DNA of 64,000 nucleotides from Oscillospiraceae bacterium (GTDB taxonomy: Bacteria > Bacillota > Clostridia > Oscillospirales > Ruminococcaceae). A program made the translations under genes and the position numbers. This document shows positions 45,478 through 52,659 of this stretch, in pieces; position 1 is the stretch's first letter; each line of letters opens with the position of its first letter. The stretch spans positions 80,573 through 144,572 of the forward strand of contig JAFRUS010000088.1 in NCBI GenBank assembly GCA_017438745.1, in the 5' to 3' direction. A model generated the notes under the pieces. It was not told the DNA's origin, made no database searches, and saw only the letters and a program-made list of their open reading frames with translations.

Positions 45478-45609
45478 GATTATGATTCCTTTCGGGGATT
45501 ATTGATAAATATAGTAGAGTGTTATGCTTATTATACGCCGGTATCAAGCATAAACCATCTTCTTTTTCATGTAATATGGGTAAGTTTTCTGTACACACAA
45601 AGCGATAAC

Positions 45610-45638
45610 ATTATACCACTTTAGATGGGAAAAGTCAA
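45610..45638 (-). promoter_or_regulatory. Promoter of the malic enzyme gene
   Basis: On the minus strand TTGACT (45638-45633), 17 bp, TATAAT (45615-45610). It lies back-to-back with the promoter repeat that drives the plus strand. Confidence 0.8.
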
Positions 45639-45649
45639 TAAAAATCCAG

Positions 45650-45704
45650 TCGGGATAATTTTACATTGACGAAACATCAGTACGATAGTAAAATTATAAG
45701 TAAT
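45650..45704 (+). repeat. Promoter-bearing repeat, copy 1
   Basis: A 55-bp block starting TCGGGATAATTTTACA and ending TTATAAGTAAT. It contains TTGACG (45666-45671), 17 bp, TAAAAT (45689-45694). The same block is found at 50251-50305 and, slightly changed, at 57369-57420. Here it lies upstream of the ECF sigma operon. Confidence 0.88.
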
Positions 45705-45736
45705 TTTCGATTCATGAAAAATATTTTCAGAAACCT

Positions 45737-45762
45737 TGTAACGAAATCATTTTTCATGCAAC
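45737..45762 (+). promoter_or_regulatory. Possible ECF-sigma autoregulatory promoter
   Basis: TGTAAC (45737-45742), 16 bp, CAAC (45759-45762), 34 bp before the sigma gene. The -35 matches SigX-type ECF promoters; the -10 is less typical (CGTC/CGAC would be usual). Confidence 0.4.
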
Positions 45763-45796
45763 TAATATATGAACGTTCAGAAAGGGAGTGAGCAGA

Positions 45797-46276
45797 ATGG
45801 CCGATAATATGAAAGATTACTATGAAGAATACGGGCGCAAGGTCTTTCTTTATCTGATGACATTGTGCTCAGACCCGGATATGGCTGAGGAGCTGACGCA
45901 GGAAACTTTTTATCAGGCAATAAAGAATGTGGGAACTTTTAAAGGCCAGAGTTCAGTCTATACATGGCTTTGCGGAATTGCGAGAAATGTTTTTCTTAAC
46001 GAAACGAGAAGGAAAAAGAATCATCCTGTAGCTGAACCTGAGCTAACGACCGAAGATACAGCACCTCTGCCAAATGAAATTGTGGAAGACCGTGATGAGA
46101 AGATGCAGCTGATGCATAAGCTGCATGAACTTCCGGGAACCGACAAAGAGGTGCTTCTGCTCAGGGCAACAGGAGAACTGAGTTACAGTGAGATAGGTGA
46201 ACTGTTCGGTAAAAGCGAAAACTGGGCAAGAGTAACTCATTACAGAGCAAAGCAGAAACTTATGTCACTATTATGA
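45797..46276 (+). CDS. ECF-type RNA polymerase sigma factor
   Basis: 159 residues from ATG 45797 with AAAGGGAG upstream (a GTG at 45788 lies inside that site). Region 2: MAEELTQETFYQAIKNVGTFKGQSSVYTWLCGIARNVFLNE. Region 4: EVLLLRATGELSYSEIGELFGKSENWARVTHYRAKQKL. It directs polymerase to its own set of promoters and is controlled by the anti-sigma factor encoded next, with which it overlaps by 4 bp. Confidence 0.92.
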   Translation: MADNMKDYYEEYGRKVFLYLMTLCSDPDMAEELTQETFYQAIKNVGTFKGQSSVYTWLCGIARNVFLNETRRKKNHPVAEPELTTEDTAPLPNEIVEDRDEKMQLMHKLHELPGTDKEVLLLRATGELSYSEIGELFGKSENWARVTHYRAKQKLMSLL

Positions 46277-46305
46277 CCATATCAGAAAATGAGGAGGAAT
46301 TGCAC

Positions 46306-46956
46306 ATGAAATGTTCGATTATACAGGATCTTTTACCAATTTATTGTGATGATCTGACATCAAATGACAGCAGAGAAGAAATAGAAAAACACCTCGCCGA
46401 ATGTGAGACCTGCCGTGAGGTATATGAAAATATGAAGACAAAAGAAATAAATATAACTGTTCCGGATAAGGACATTCGTCCGCTTAAAAAAGTTAATAAA
46501 CTAAACAGATTCAAAATTATCGGAGTTGCTTTAGCTGCATTAGCATTCTGGTTCGGAGTATTTATGTTTGTTTTCTGGGGCATAGTACCGATAAAATCAG
46601 AAAAAGCGCATTATACGATCGATGCTCATGAAGAAGTAAGGACAACTTATCAAAGTAACGAAGATGAGTCTGAGACCTATGAGAAAAAAAACATTGAAAA
46701 GAGTTTGTGGTTTGATTTCACAACAGATTCAAACAGCTGCCGTTTCAAAACAATTATTGAGGACTATAACGGAAAAAACGGATTGCATGAACACCTGTAT
46801 ATTTATCCAAAGTTAAGGCTTCCATTTGACGACGATTCCAATTCATTTGAGATAGGATTTGACGTCAGTGAAGGCGATACGCTGACTATTCATTACAGGG
46901 ATAAGGAAGAAACGATTGATCTTTACCAGTTGTATATCGATAATTGGAAGGAGTAA
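46306..46956 (+). CDS. Anti-sigma factor with zinc-finger N-terminus
   Basis: 216 residues from ATG 46306, chosen because GAGGAGG lies 8 bp upstream; ATG 46273 overlaps the sigma gene but has no site of its own. N-terminal zf-HC2 type domain: IQDLLPIYCDDLTSNDSREEIEKHLAECETC, with His-x3-Cys-x2-Cys. One membrane helix (about 68-92, VALAALAFWFGVFMFVFWG). The outside domain is of unknown type (LWFDFTTDSNSCRFKTIIEDYNG). It should hold the sigma factor at the membrane until an envelope signal arrives. Confidence 0.85.
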   Translation: MKCSIIQDLLPIYCDDLTSNDSREEIEKHLAECETCREVYENMKTKEINITVPDKDIRPLKKVNKLNRFKIIGVALAALAFWFGVFMFVFWGIVPIKSEKAHYTIDAHEEVRTTYQSNEDESETYEKKNIEKSLWFDFTTDSNSCRFKTIIEDYNGKNGLHEHLYIYPKLRLPFDDDSNSFEIGFDVSEGDTLTIHYRDKEETIDLYQLYIDNWKE

Positions 46957-46966
46957 CGCATCAAAG

Positions 46967-47078
46967 GTAGTTTCCCGCTCTTGCGAGCAGAAAACTGCTA
47001 TTGATAAACAGTCTGCTCTGCAGCCTGTAAAAAATAACACACACGAAAAGGTCGCCTATTTATCAGGCGACCTTTTCG
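46967..47078 (+). repeat. Terminator-bearing repeat, copy 1
   Basis: The repeat begins GTAGTTTCCCGCTCTTGCGAGC, then an AGCAGAAAACTGCT hairpin, CAGTCTGCTCTGCAGCCTG, and ends with stem CGAAAAGGTCGCCT (47044-47057) / AGGCGACCTTTTCG (47065-47078). Copies at about 48.27, 52.44 and 56.87 kb. It terminates the anti-sigma gene and, on the other strand, the toxin-like remnant. Confidence 0.87.
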
Positions 47079-47091
47079 CTTAAGTGCATGA

Positions 47092-47404
47092 TTATATATC
47101 CATAAGAAGTTTTTCGGCTTTTATAAGATAACCATAAGCTATTGGATCAACTTTTCTGAGATTCTTCATTTTCTGAAAATCACTTGATTGTAATGGCATA
47201 TGTATCAATTCACTTGTATCATTCACTTTCTCAAAAGGGGTTTCTGTAAGTAAACAAGCAGCCATATAAATGATTTTCGGAGCTAATGTAGATGCTTTTT
47301 CCATGCTGAATCCTTTTGCCATAACATGATTGGTAAGTTTCTTTGTACCTTCCAGATAATGTGGAAAATCTGTTTCGTAGACTTTACCTCTCTTTAGCGA
47401 TCAT
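47092..47404 (-). pseudogene. Frameshifted small gene paired with the DUF6577-like gene
   Basis: A start ATG at 47404-47402 overlaps the end of the upstream gene and has a perfect GGAGG 5 bp before it, but it reaches TAA after six codons (47386-47384). A one-base shift there opens a frame of about 100 residues: KVYETDFPHYLEGTKK ... MAKGFSMEKASTLAPKIIYMAACLLTE, ending EKLLMDI. An unbroken reading could start only at ATG 47322, which has no ribosome site. It may be a decayed toxin partner or, less likely, use +1 frameshifting at AGG-TAA. I do not recognise the domain. Confidence 0.6.
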
Positions 47405-48120
47405 ATTTCCTCCAGTACTGACGGTACATACTCATTAAGAATATCCTTATATTTCTTTCCTGCCCCTTTTCTGTTTGCATAACGGAACATGGTACTTTTA
47501 TCAAGCGAATACCTGTTGAATGCATCTGTAAAAATGGTACTATATTCAGACTCAGAAACGATTTTTGACAGAAGTTTATCTACTGAAATATCAACAAGGA
47601 TTTTTTCAAGACGGCTGTGCCAGAATAGTTCCGTTCCTTTAGGCGATTCAGATGGAAGTCTGTTTATAACGATCAGGTCATCGACTAAATATCTGAAATA
47701 TTCATCAGCTTTGGGTTTAAGTAATACTTTCCCTGGATAATGGCTTTTTAGCGAATCAAACACGTAATCTATTATATCATTTTCGACCGATAAAAAGATT
47801 GTGTTATGGGAATACAGATGATTAACAAAAGTATTTAGCTGAGTCAGTTCAAATATTCGATAATTCAGATCATAAAATTCAGTTGTAATTATTTCAGCTA
47901 TATTGTGCGCTTCTTCTGAATAAGAATATGAATATATCGGCTTCGAATCGCAGGATATATATTTATCTCTTCCTAAATGAAATACTTTTCCTGATGATAT
48001 ATCTTTCCTTAATGCGTAATCGTAAGAATGTTTTGATTTTGTTTTCCCGGATTTGATTAGGTGATCATAATATTCATGACGAGTAAATATTTCTTTGCTG
48101 TTCATATTCTGAGTATCCAT
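47401..48120 (-). CDS. DUF6577-like (AbiEi-related) protein
   Basis: 239 residues. N-terminal helix-turn-helix-like stretch (ALRKDISSGKVFHLGRDKYIS), a middle with FELTQLNTFVNHLYSHNTIFLSVENDIIDYVFDSL, then VINRLPSESPKGTELFWHSRLEKILVDISVDKLL and a C-terminus RYSLDKSTMFRYANRKG. The plan resembles DUF6577, a family related to AbiEi antitoxins of type IV toxin-antitoxin systems. Its promoter is flanked by CGGCAGTA inverted repeats, as expected for an autoregulated antitoxin. Its downstream partner is frameshifted, so the pair may be inactive. Confidence 0.7.
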   Translation of the reverse strand: MDTQNMNSKEIFTRHEYYDHLIKSGKTKSKHSYDYALRKDISSGKVFHLGRDKYISCDSKPIYSYSYSEEAHNIAEIITTEFYDLNYRIFELTQLNTFVNHLYSHNTIFLSVENDIIDYVFDSLKSHYPGKVLLKPKADEYFRYLVDDLIVINRLPSESPKGTELFWHSRLEKILVDISVDKLLSKIVSESEYSTIFTDAFNRYSLDKSTMFRYANRKGAGKKYKDILNEYVPSVLEEI

Positions 48121-48146
48121 AGATTAACACATCCTTTTTACGAATC

Positions 48147-48243
48147 CGGCAGTATTTTAAAATTACTGCCGCTCTTGTAAATATTATAATGCTATTCCTT
48201 TAAAATGTCAACACGAAATCGGCAGTAAATTCGTTTTACTGCC
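48147..48243 (-). promoter_or_regulatory. Promoter of the DUF6577-like gene with two inverted repeats
   Basis: On the minus strand TTGACA (48211-48206), 17 bp, TATAAT (48188-48183). CGGCAGTA ... TTACTGCCG (48147-48171) lies in the leader and GGCAGTAAA ... TTTACTGCC (48221-48243) just upstream of the -35. The arms are the same in both, so they could be operators for the encoded protein; the same hairpin also appears at 50195 and 57322. Confidence 0.65.
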
Positions 48244-48244
48244 G

Positions 48245-48342
48245 CTCTTGCGTCAGGACGACTGCAACAGAAAATGTAGTTTCCCGCTCTTGCGAGCAGA
48301 AAACTGCTATCTATAAACAGTCTGCTTCCGCAGCCTGTAATA
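48245..48342 (+). repeat. Terminator-type repeat, copy 2 (lacks the terminator part)
   Basis: GCTCTTGCGTCAGGACGACT, then GTAGTTTCCCGCTCTTGCGAGC (from 48276), the AGCAGAAAACTGCT hairpin and GCAGCCTGTAAT. The usual AAAAGGTCGCC end is replaced by an unrelated terminator at 48344-48390. Confidence 0.82.
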
Positions 48343-48343
48343 A

Positions 48344-48398
48344 AATACAACCACACAATAATATTTATGAAAATAATGTGTGGTTGTATTATTTTTTT
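48344..48398 (+). terminator. Strong terminator-like hairpin upstream of the AbiEi gene
   Basis: Perfect 14-bp stem AATACAACCACACA (48344-48357) / TGTGTGGTTGTATT (48377-48390) followed by ATTTTTTTA. Confidence 0.85.
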
Positions 48399-48399
48399 A

Positions 48400-48437
48400 T
48401 TGACAAGCACACATTACTTTGTTATAATCAAATGTGT
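48400..48437 (+). promoter_or_regulatory. Promoter and operator of the AbiEi-like unit
   Basis: TTGACA (48400-48405), 17 bp, TATAAT (48423-48428). The inverted repeat ACACATT (48409-48415) / AATGTGT (48431-48437) brackets the -10, a natural site for autorepression by the winged-helix antitoxin. Confidence 0.75.
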
Positions 48438-48462
48438 AGAAGTAGAAAGTGAGGTGACCGTA

Positions 48463-49056
48463 ATGTCTGAAAATGAAAAGATAAAAGATCTGATGACAAA
48501 AACAACTGATGGAATCGTTACTACGAAACAGGTAACTGAATCAGGAATACATCGAAGTGCATTAAAAGAAATGGTAGACATAGGTGAACTTTATCGTTAT
48601 GCACGGGGACTGTATCTGAGCAAAGATGCATGGGAAGATGATTTTTACTTACTGCAGAAAAAATACGGACGAGGTATATTTTCTCATGATACAGCACTTT
48701 ATCTTCTCGGATATTCTGATCGTACTCCGGCAAAGTACACCATGACATTTCCAAAAGGTTATAACGCGCCGTCTTTAAAACAGGAAAGCATAATTGTAAA
48801 GAGAGTTATTCCGGAAAACTATTCGTTTGGAATTATAGAAATGCAGTCATACTGCGGTCATTCAATAAATGTTTATGATCTTGAAAGAACCCTTTGTGAT
48901 ATTCTTCGTGGAAGCGGAAGTGATATTCAAATCGTGAATGCAGCTATGAAAAAATACGCTGCTTCAAAAGAGAAAAACATTCATAAATTGATGCAGTACG
49001 CAGAGATTTTAAGGGTTAAGCCGAAGGTACAGCGTTATATGGAGGTACTTTTATGA
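48463..49056 (+). CDS. AbiEi-family antitoxin/regulator
   Basis: 197 residues from ATG 48463, behind GTGAGGTG; in-frame codons back to 48367 are promoter sequence. N-terminal winged helix: GIVTTKQVTESGIHRSALKEMVDIGELYRYARGLYLS. C-terminal domain: GIFSHDTALYLLGYSDRTPAKYTMTFPKGYNA, then INVYDLERTLCDILR, both typical of AbiEi. The usual partner is an AbiEii nucleotidyltransferase toxin; here the coupled gene (4-bp overlap) is an AAA-ATPase-like protein instead. Confidence 0.86.
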   Translation: MSENEKIKDLMTKTTDGIVTTKQVTESGIHRSALKEMVDIGELYRYARGLYLSKDAWEDDFYLLQKKYGRGIFSHDTALYLLGYSDRTPAKYTMTFPKGYNAPSLKQESIIVKRVIPENYSFGIIEMQSYCGHSINVYDLERTLCDILRGSGSDIQIVNAAMKKYAASKEKNIHKLMQYAEILRVKPKVQRYMEVLL

Positions 49057-49694
49057 TTACCACGAATAACGATAATAACGTCGGGTATGAAGACAAGACA
49101 GCGGATCTATATAGACTTGTTCATGATATTGTGCCTTTCTTTATGAGCAGTCCGCGTGAAAGTGCTAAAAGTCAGTTACTTTTTACTTTAAAAGCATACT
49201 GGGAAGGAGATAAAGAACTTTTCAGAGGACTTGAAATAGAGAAACTTGAAGAAAACAATCCGAATGCATGGCAATCATATCCTGTGTTCTATTTCGATTT
49301 CACTACATCTGATTATCGAACAGAAAATGCACTTGAAGAGGTAATCGATTATCATTTAAGCGGTTGGGAAAAGCTTTATGGCATAGATTATGTTAGCGAC
49401 AATAATGCTGTAAGATTCAGCAATCTTATTGTCAAGGCTAAAGAAATAACTGGCAAGAACTGCGTTGTTCTTGTAGATGAATATGATAAAGCTATTTTTG
49501 ATCTTGCTGATGATAAAGAAAAATGTGAACATAATTGTAATATACTGGAGGATTTGCTCTCTGTACTGAAAAGTTCTGACGGAGATCTTAGATTTATTTT
49601 TATTACTGGTAAAAGGAAGTGCCATAAGGCAAAAATGTTTAACGCACTGGACTATCTTGTAGATATATCTTTCAACGATGCTATGGGCATATAG
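49053..49694 (+). CDS. Degenerate, short AAA-ATPase-like protein
   Basis: 213 residues; overlaps the AbiEi gene by 4 bp. It matches the AAA-ATPase-like/DUF1703-type family: FTLKAYWEGDKELFRGLEIEKLE, YPVFYFDFTTSDY and Walker B CVVLVDEYDKAIF (Asp142-Glu143). In the family the P-loop reads RPRRFGKS; here it is SPRESAKS (about 33-40), so the glycine and basic residues are lost. It also stops after FIFITGKRKCHKAKMFNALDYLVDISFND, without the nuclease-like C-terminal half usual in the family. It is either a decayed relic or a binding-only partner of the antitoxin. Confidence 0.75.
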   Translation: MITTNNDNNVGYEDKTADLYRLVHDIVPFFMSSPRESAKSQLLFTLKAYWEGDKELFRGLEIEKLEENNPNAWQSYPVFYFDFTTSDYRTENALEEVIDYHLSGWEKLYGIDYVSDNNAVRFSNLIVKAKEITGKNCVVLVDEYDKAIFDLADDKEKCEHNCNILEDLLSVLKSSDGDLRFIFITGKRKCHKAKMFNALDYLVDISFNDAMGI

Positions 49695-49708
49695 AATGAG
49701 GTGATCAT

Positions 49709-50167
49709 ATGCTGAATATTATTTTCGGTGATATAAATGAGAAAGATTATCCAAACTATGTTTATGAGCCTGGATTGTATTTTAATAATACCTATCTTGA
49801 CTCATGGATCACAGATGATTTCTCTAAAAGGATGATCAAAAGTGTAGATAAAGGTATTGTCATCAGCCCAAATGCAGTTGATACAAAAGCAATGGGTATT
49901 ATTCCTGTAACAATGATATCGAGAGGCTTGAAAACGCTTATACTTTTACAGCATGATAGTACAAGAATTTTTAATGTATCAGCATGCGGAGATAATTGTG
50001 CAAGATGGGTACTGGAAATTGCTAAAAGGTCAGATAAAGATTTGCTGATCAATTTAAGACATATTATGGATTTCGGCGATAAACCGTATGAGATAAAGAT
50101 AGTGAATAATGATATGGTAGTCCATAATGCCAAAGAGTATGTCATGAACGCTGGATTATTTCTTTAA
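49709..50167 (+). CDS. DUF4869 family protein
   Basis: 152 residues. The pattern MLNIIFGD ... YFNNTYLDSWITDDFSKRMIKSVDK, then SRGLKTLILL and SACGDNCARWVLEIAKRSDKDLLINLRHIMDF, ending NAKEYVMNAGLFL, fits DUF4869. Function unknown. It follows the AAA-like gene by 14 bp, so it is probably co-transcribed with the AbiEi unit. Confidence 0.75.
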   Translation: MLNIIFGDINEKDYPNYVYEPGLYFNNTYLDSWITDDFSKRMIKSVDKGIVISPNAVDTKAMGIIPVTMISRGLKTLILLQHDSTRIFNVSACGDNCARWVLEIAKRSDKDLLINLRHIMDFGDKPYEIKIVNNDMVVHNAKEYVMNAGLFL

Positions 50168-50170
50168 AAT

Positions 50171-50305
50171 AGCACTCCGAAGGCGTAACGAGGAGCGGCA
50201 GTAAAAACGATTTACTGCCGCTTTCGTCTTTGCTAACCCATCACACCAAATCGGGATAATTTTACATTGACGAAACATCAGTACGATGGTAAAATTATAA
50301 GTAAT
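50171..50305 (+). repeat. Composite terminator-promoter repeat, copy 2
   Basis: AGCACTCCGAAGGCGTAACG, then hairpin GCGGCAGTAAA (50195-50205) / TTTACTGCCGC (50211-50221) with a T-rich tail, then ACACCAAATCGGGATAATTT and a promoter TTGACG (50267-50272), 17 bp, TAAAAT (50290-50295). It ends the DUF4869 unit and starts the HipA-like unit. The whole block recurs at 57297-57420. Confidence 0.9.
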
Positions 50306-50342
50306 ATTAACGTACCGATCAAACAGAACAGGAGGGAAACAT

Positions 50343-51431
50343 ATGAACTACACGATAATGCACAGAGACAAGGCAATCGCCCTTGCCGATGAAAATGGTA
50401 TATCAGAAATAATAATTCCGGAACTCTGTCCTGCCTGTTTTGCTCCGGGAATGCCGCTTCATATATGGCTTGATAACCGCTGCATAGACGTTCACCGTTC
50501 TCATTCAAGAAAGCTTTTCAAAGCCCTTCGCCTGAGAAATCCGGATGATCTTAGCGAAGTTGTCGGCATCGGACACGGTGTTTCAATAACGGATAACTGG
50601 TGGATAAGAAGAACTGATGAAACTCTTGATTACAGTTCTCTAAAGGAATATAACGAGGAAATTGCCGATATTGCATTTTACGGTTCTTCCGAATCAGATT
50701 CCGGTAACAGAAAAGGATATCTCGAGTTCGGTACGGTCGGAAGCTACGAAAAAGCATGGCGTTTTATCGATGGCAGCTGGTATATGTTCAAACAGGGAAG
50801 CACACAGGAACTTTTGAGTGAGTATTATTCCTATCAGTTCCTTAAACATATGAATGTAAATGTAGCCGAATATGAGATGCACAACAGGATCTCCGAAGAA
50901 ACAGGGATCAGAACATCATATATCGTAACGAAGGACTTTACCGGAAATGCAGATGTTGATTTTGAACCGTTCTGCAATTATTACCACGATCATGATGAAC
51001 CGGAATATATTATTCCGCGTCTCGATAAGGATCTTGTAAAGCCGTATGTAATGATGGTATTTTACGATGCACTTCTTCATAACGATGACAGACATAATCA
51101 GAACGCCGGTGTTCTCCGTGATTCTGCAACAGGAAAAACAACCGGCCTTGCGCCGTATTTTGACTACAATCTCGGCCTGATATCAACAGGTGTTCCGAGA
51201 ATAGATGATGTTCGCGGTAATCTTTTTACCGATAGTATTTTATCCAATACAGTATGCTGCGATATCCTGAAACGTGAACTTCCTGACAGAGATCTTATCA
51301 TACAAAGTACAAACGCAGCAGAAGCGGAAACTTCAGCAGTTTTTGATTATATCACCCCGAATTACGGACTTGTAAATGATTATATAATCAGGACTTATGA
51401 TTTTCTTGCAAAGTCTTTGAAAAACAAATGA
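50343..51431 (+). CDS. HipA-like serine/threonine kinase
   Basis: 362 residues; GGAGG upstream. The core kinase motifs are present: Lys150 in WYMFKQGS, the catalytic loop Asp249-x-His251-x-x-Asn254 (HNDDRHNQNAGVL) and the metal-binding Asp274 in YFDYNLGL. The N-terminal 120 residues (IIIPELCPACFAPGMPLHIWLDNRCIDVHRSHSRKLFKALRL) lack the usual HipA barrel. No HipB-type antitoxin is adjacent. The next genes encode DUF3990 and DUF3791-like proteins, forming a small cassette. Target unknown; a toxin or regulatory kinase is likely. Confidence 0.85.
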   Translation: MNYTIMHRDKAIALADENGISEIIIPELCPACFAPGMPLHIWLDNRCIDVHRSHSRKLFKALRLRNPDDLSEVVGIGHGVSITDNWWIRRTDETLDYSSLKEYNEEIADIAFYGSSESDSGNRKGYLEFGTVGSYEKAWRFIDGSWYMFKQGSTQELLSEYYSYQFLKHMNVNVAEYEMHNRISEETGIRTSYIVTKDFTGNADVDFEPFCNYYHDHDEPEYIIPRLDKDLVKPYVMMVFYDALLHNDDRHNQNAGVLRDSATGKTTGLAPYFDYNLGLISTGVPRIDDVRGNLFTDSILSNTVCCDILKRELPDRDLIIQSTNAAEAETSAVFDYITPNYGLVNDYIIRTYDFLAKSLKNK

Positions 51432-51500
51432 TTAACATATTAAATCTAAAGGTTACATCTATTTATAGATTTATCATACACATACGAAAGGAACAAACAG

Positions 51501-51980
51501 ATGAAACTTTACCACGGCAGCTACACTGAAGTGACAAAACCGGTACTGCTACAAAGTAACCGAGCACTTGACTTAGGAAAAGCTTTTTATCTTACTTCTG
51601 ATTACGAACAGGCTAAAAAATGGGCTAAACTTACGGCTGAACGCAGAAAAACGTCATCAGCAGTGGTAAATGAATTTGATTTTGATGAAACAAAATTATC
51701 AGAACTTAATGTTCTGCATTTTGAATCCGCTGACCATGACTGGCTGAAATTTGTAAGCGAATGCCGCACAAACAAAAACTACTCTGATAGTTACGATTTG
51801 ATTTCCGGACCAGTTGCAAATGATCAGACATTTGAAGTTATCCAGCTCTATTTTATCGGAGCATACGATGAAGAAGAGGCGTTACGAAGACTTCTTCCAT
51901 TCAAACTCAAGGATCAGTATGCATTTAAAACAGAAAGATCTCTTGAATTGCTTACATTTCGAAGGGCGGTGTTCGTATGA
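51501..51980 (+). CDS. DUF3990 family protein (ADP-ribosyltransferase-like)
   Basis: 159 residues behind AAAGGA. It begins KLYHGSYTEVTKPVLL, followed by ALDLGKAFYLTSDYEQAKKWAKL; the YHG ... GxxFYLTxD...A..WA pattern is the DUF3990 hallmark and recalls the NAD-binding part of ADP-ribosyltransferases. The later segment has NDQTFEVIQLYFIGAYDEEEALRRLLPFKLKDQYAF, also family-typical. Such proteins are often toxin-like and paired with short DUF3791 proteins, as here (4-bp overlap with the next gene). Confidence 0.82.
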   Translation: MKLYHGSYTEVTKPVLLQSNRALDLGKAFYLTSDYEQAKKWAKLTAERRKTSSAVVNEFDFDETKLSELNVLHFESADHDWLKFVSECRTNKNYSDSYDLISGPVANDQTFEVIQLYFIGAYDEEEALRRLLPFKLKDQYAFKTERSLELLTFRRAVFV

Positions 51981-52225
51981 GTACAAAAATTCTTCCTTAC
52001 ATACTGAAATACTATGACAAAGAAGTCGTAATGTTAATGTGCGAAAAATACGATTACAATGAAATGGATGCACTTCGCCGTTTTATTAAATCAGAAACAT
52101 ATGCGATGCTTTCTGATCCGGCACTTGAAATGTGGCAATTCGGATATCCTGCTATTTTTGATATGTGGGAAGTCGAGCAGATAACCGGTGATCCACGTAA
52201 TTCAGTCTATATCAGAGGTGTGTAA
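51977..52225 (+). CDS. Small protein linked to DUF3990
   Basis: 82 residues, ATG overlapping the DUF3990 stop. Mostly helical: ILPYILKYYDKEVVMLMCEKYDYNEMDALRRFIKSETYAML, ending with IFDMWEVEQITGDPRNSVYIRG. No catalytic motif. By size and coupling it is a candidate partner or antitoxin of the DUF3990 protein. Confidence 0.75.
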   Translation: MSTKILPYILKYYDKEVVMLMCEKYDYNEMDALRRFIKSETYAMLSDPALEMWQFGYPAIFDMWEVEQITGDPRNSVYIRGV

Positions 52226-52226
52226 T

Positions 52227-52436
52227 ATGACAAAAGAAACTGAATATTTCATCTTTCTGCTGGAGCAGTACGCACAGTACAGCGGAACTACAGCAAATAA
52301 AGTGCTTGAAAAATGGGATTCACTTAACATTACCGATTTCATCATGGATATGTATGAACGTTATCACTGCGAAGCAATCGAAAACGCTTTTGAAGATATT
52401 AACGCACTGATTGAAGAACGATCTGCTGTGCATTAA
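52227..52436 (+). CDS. DUF3791-like small protein
   Basis: 69 residues from ATG 52227, two bases after the previous stop. It contains FLLEQYAQYSGTTANKVLEKWDSLNITDFIMDMYERYHCEAIENAFEDINALI, which fits DUF3791 (xxNxTxxxVxxxxxxxxxxDFI...YexxHxxxxxxxxxDI). DUF3791 genes are common neighbours of DUF3990, so it may be an antitoxin or adaptor. A terminator-bearing repeat follows. Confidence 0.78.
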   Translation: MTKETEYFIFLLEQYAQYSGTTANKVLEKWDSLNITDFIMDMYERYHCEAIENAFEDINALIEERSAVH

Positions 52437-52443
52437 AGTTTTC

Positions 52444-52590
52444 AGCTCTTGCGTTAGGGCGACTTCTTCAAAAAATGTAGTTTCCCGCTCTTGCGAGCAG
52501 AAAACTGCTATCTATAAACAGTCTGCTCTGCAGCCTGTAAAAAATAACACACACGAAAAGGTCGCCTGCCAGGTGACCTTATTTTTTTCC
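52444..52590 (+). repeat. Terminator-bearing repeat, copy 3
   Basis: GCTCTTGCGTTAGGGCGACT, GTAGTTTCCCGCTCTTGCGAGC, the AGCAGAAAACTGCT hairpin, CTCTGCAGCCTGTAAAAAAT, and finally AAAAGGTCGCCTGCCAGGTG with ACCTTATTTTTTT as terminator. About 95 bp are almost identical to copy 1. TATAAT at 52599-52604 follows closely. Confidence 0.88.
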
Positions 52591-52659
52591 CATCGTGATA
52601 TAATGGTTACAGAAACAAATCCACCCGACAACGCCAGCAATACCGCAGGAGGAATGCAA

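Noticed and set aside
52411..52659. Longer reading frame upstream of the metallophosphoesterase
   Set aside because: It passes through the terminator-bearing repeat and a terminator; ATG 52660 has the ribosome site and starts the conserved fold.
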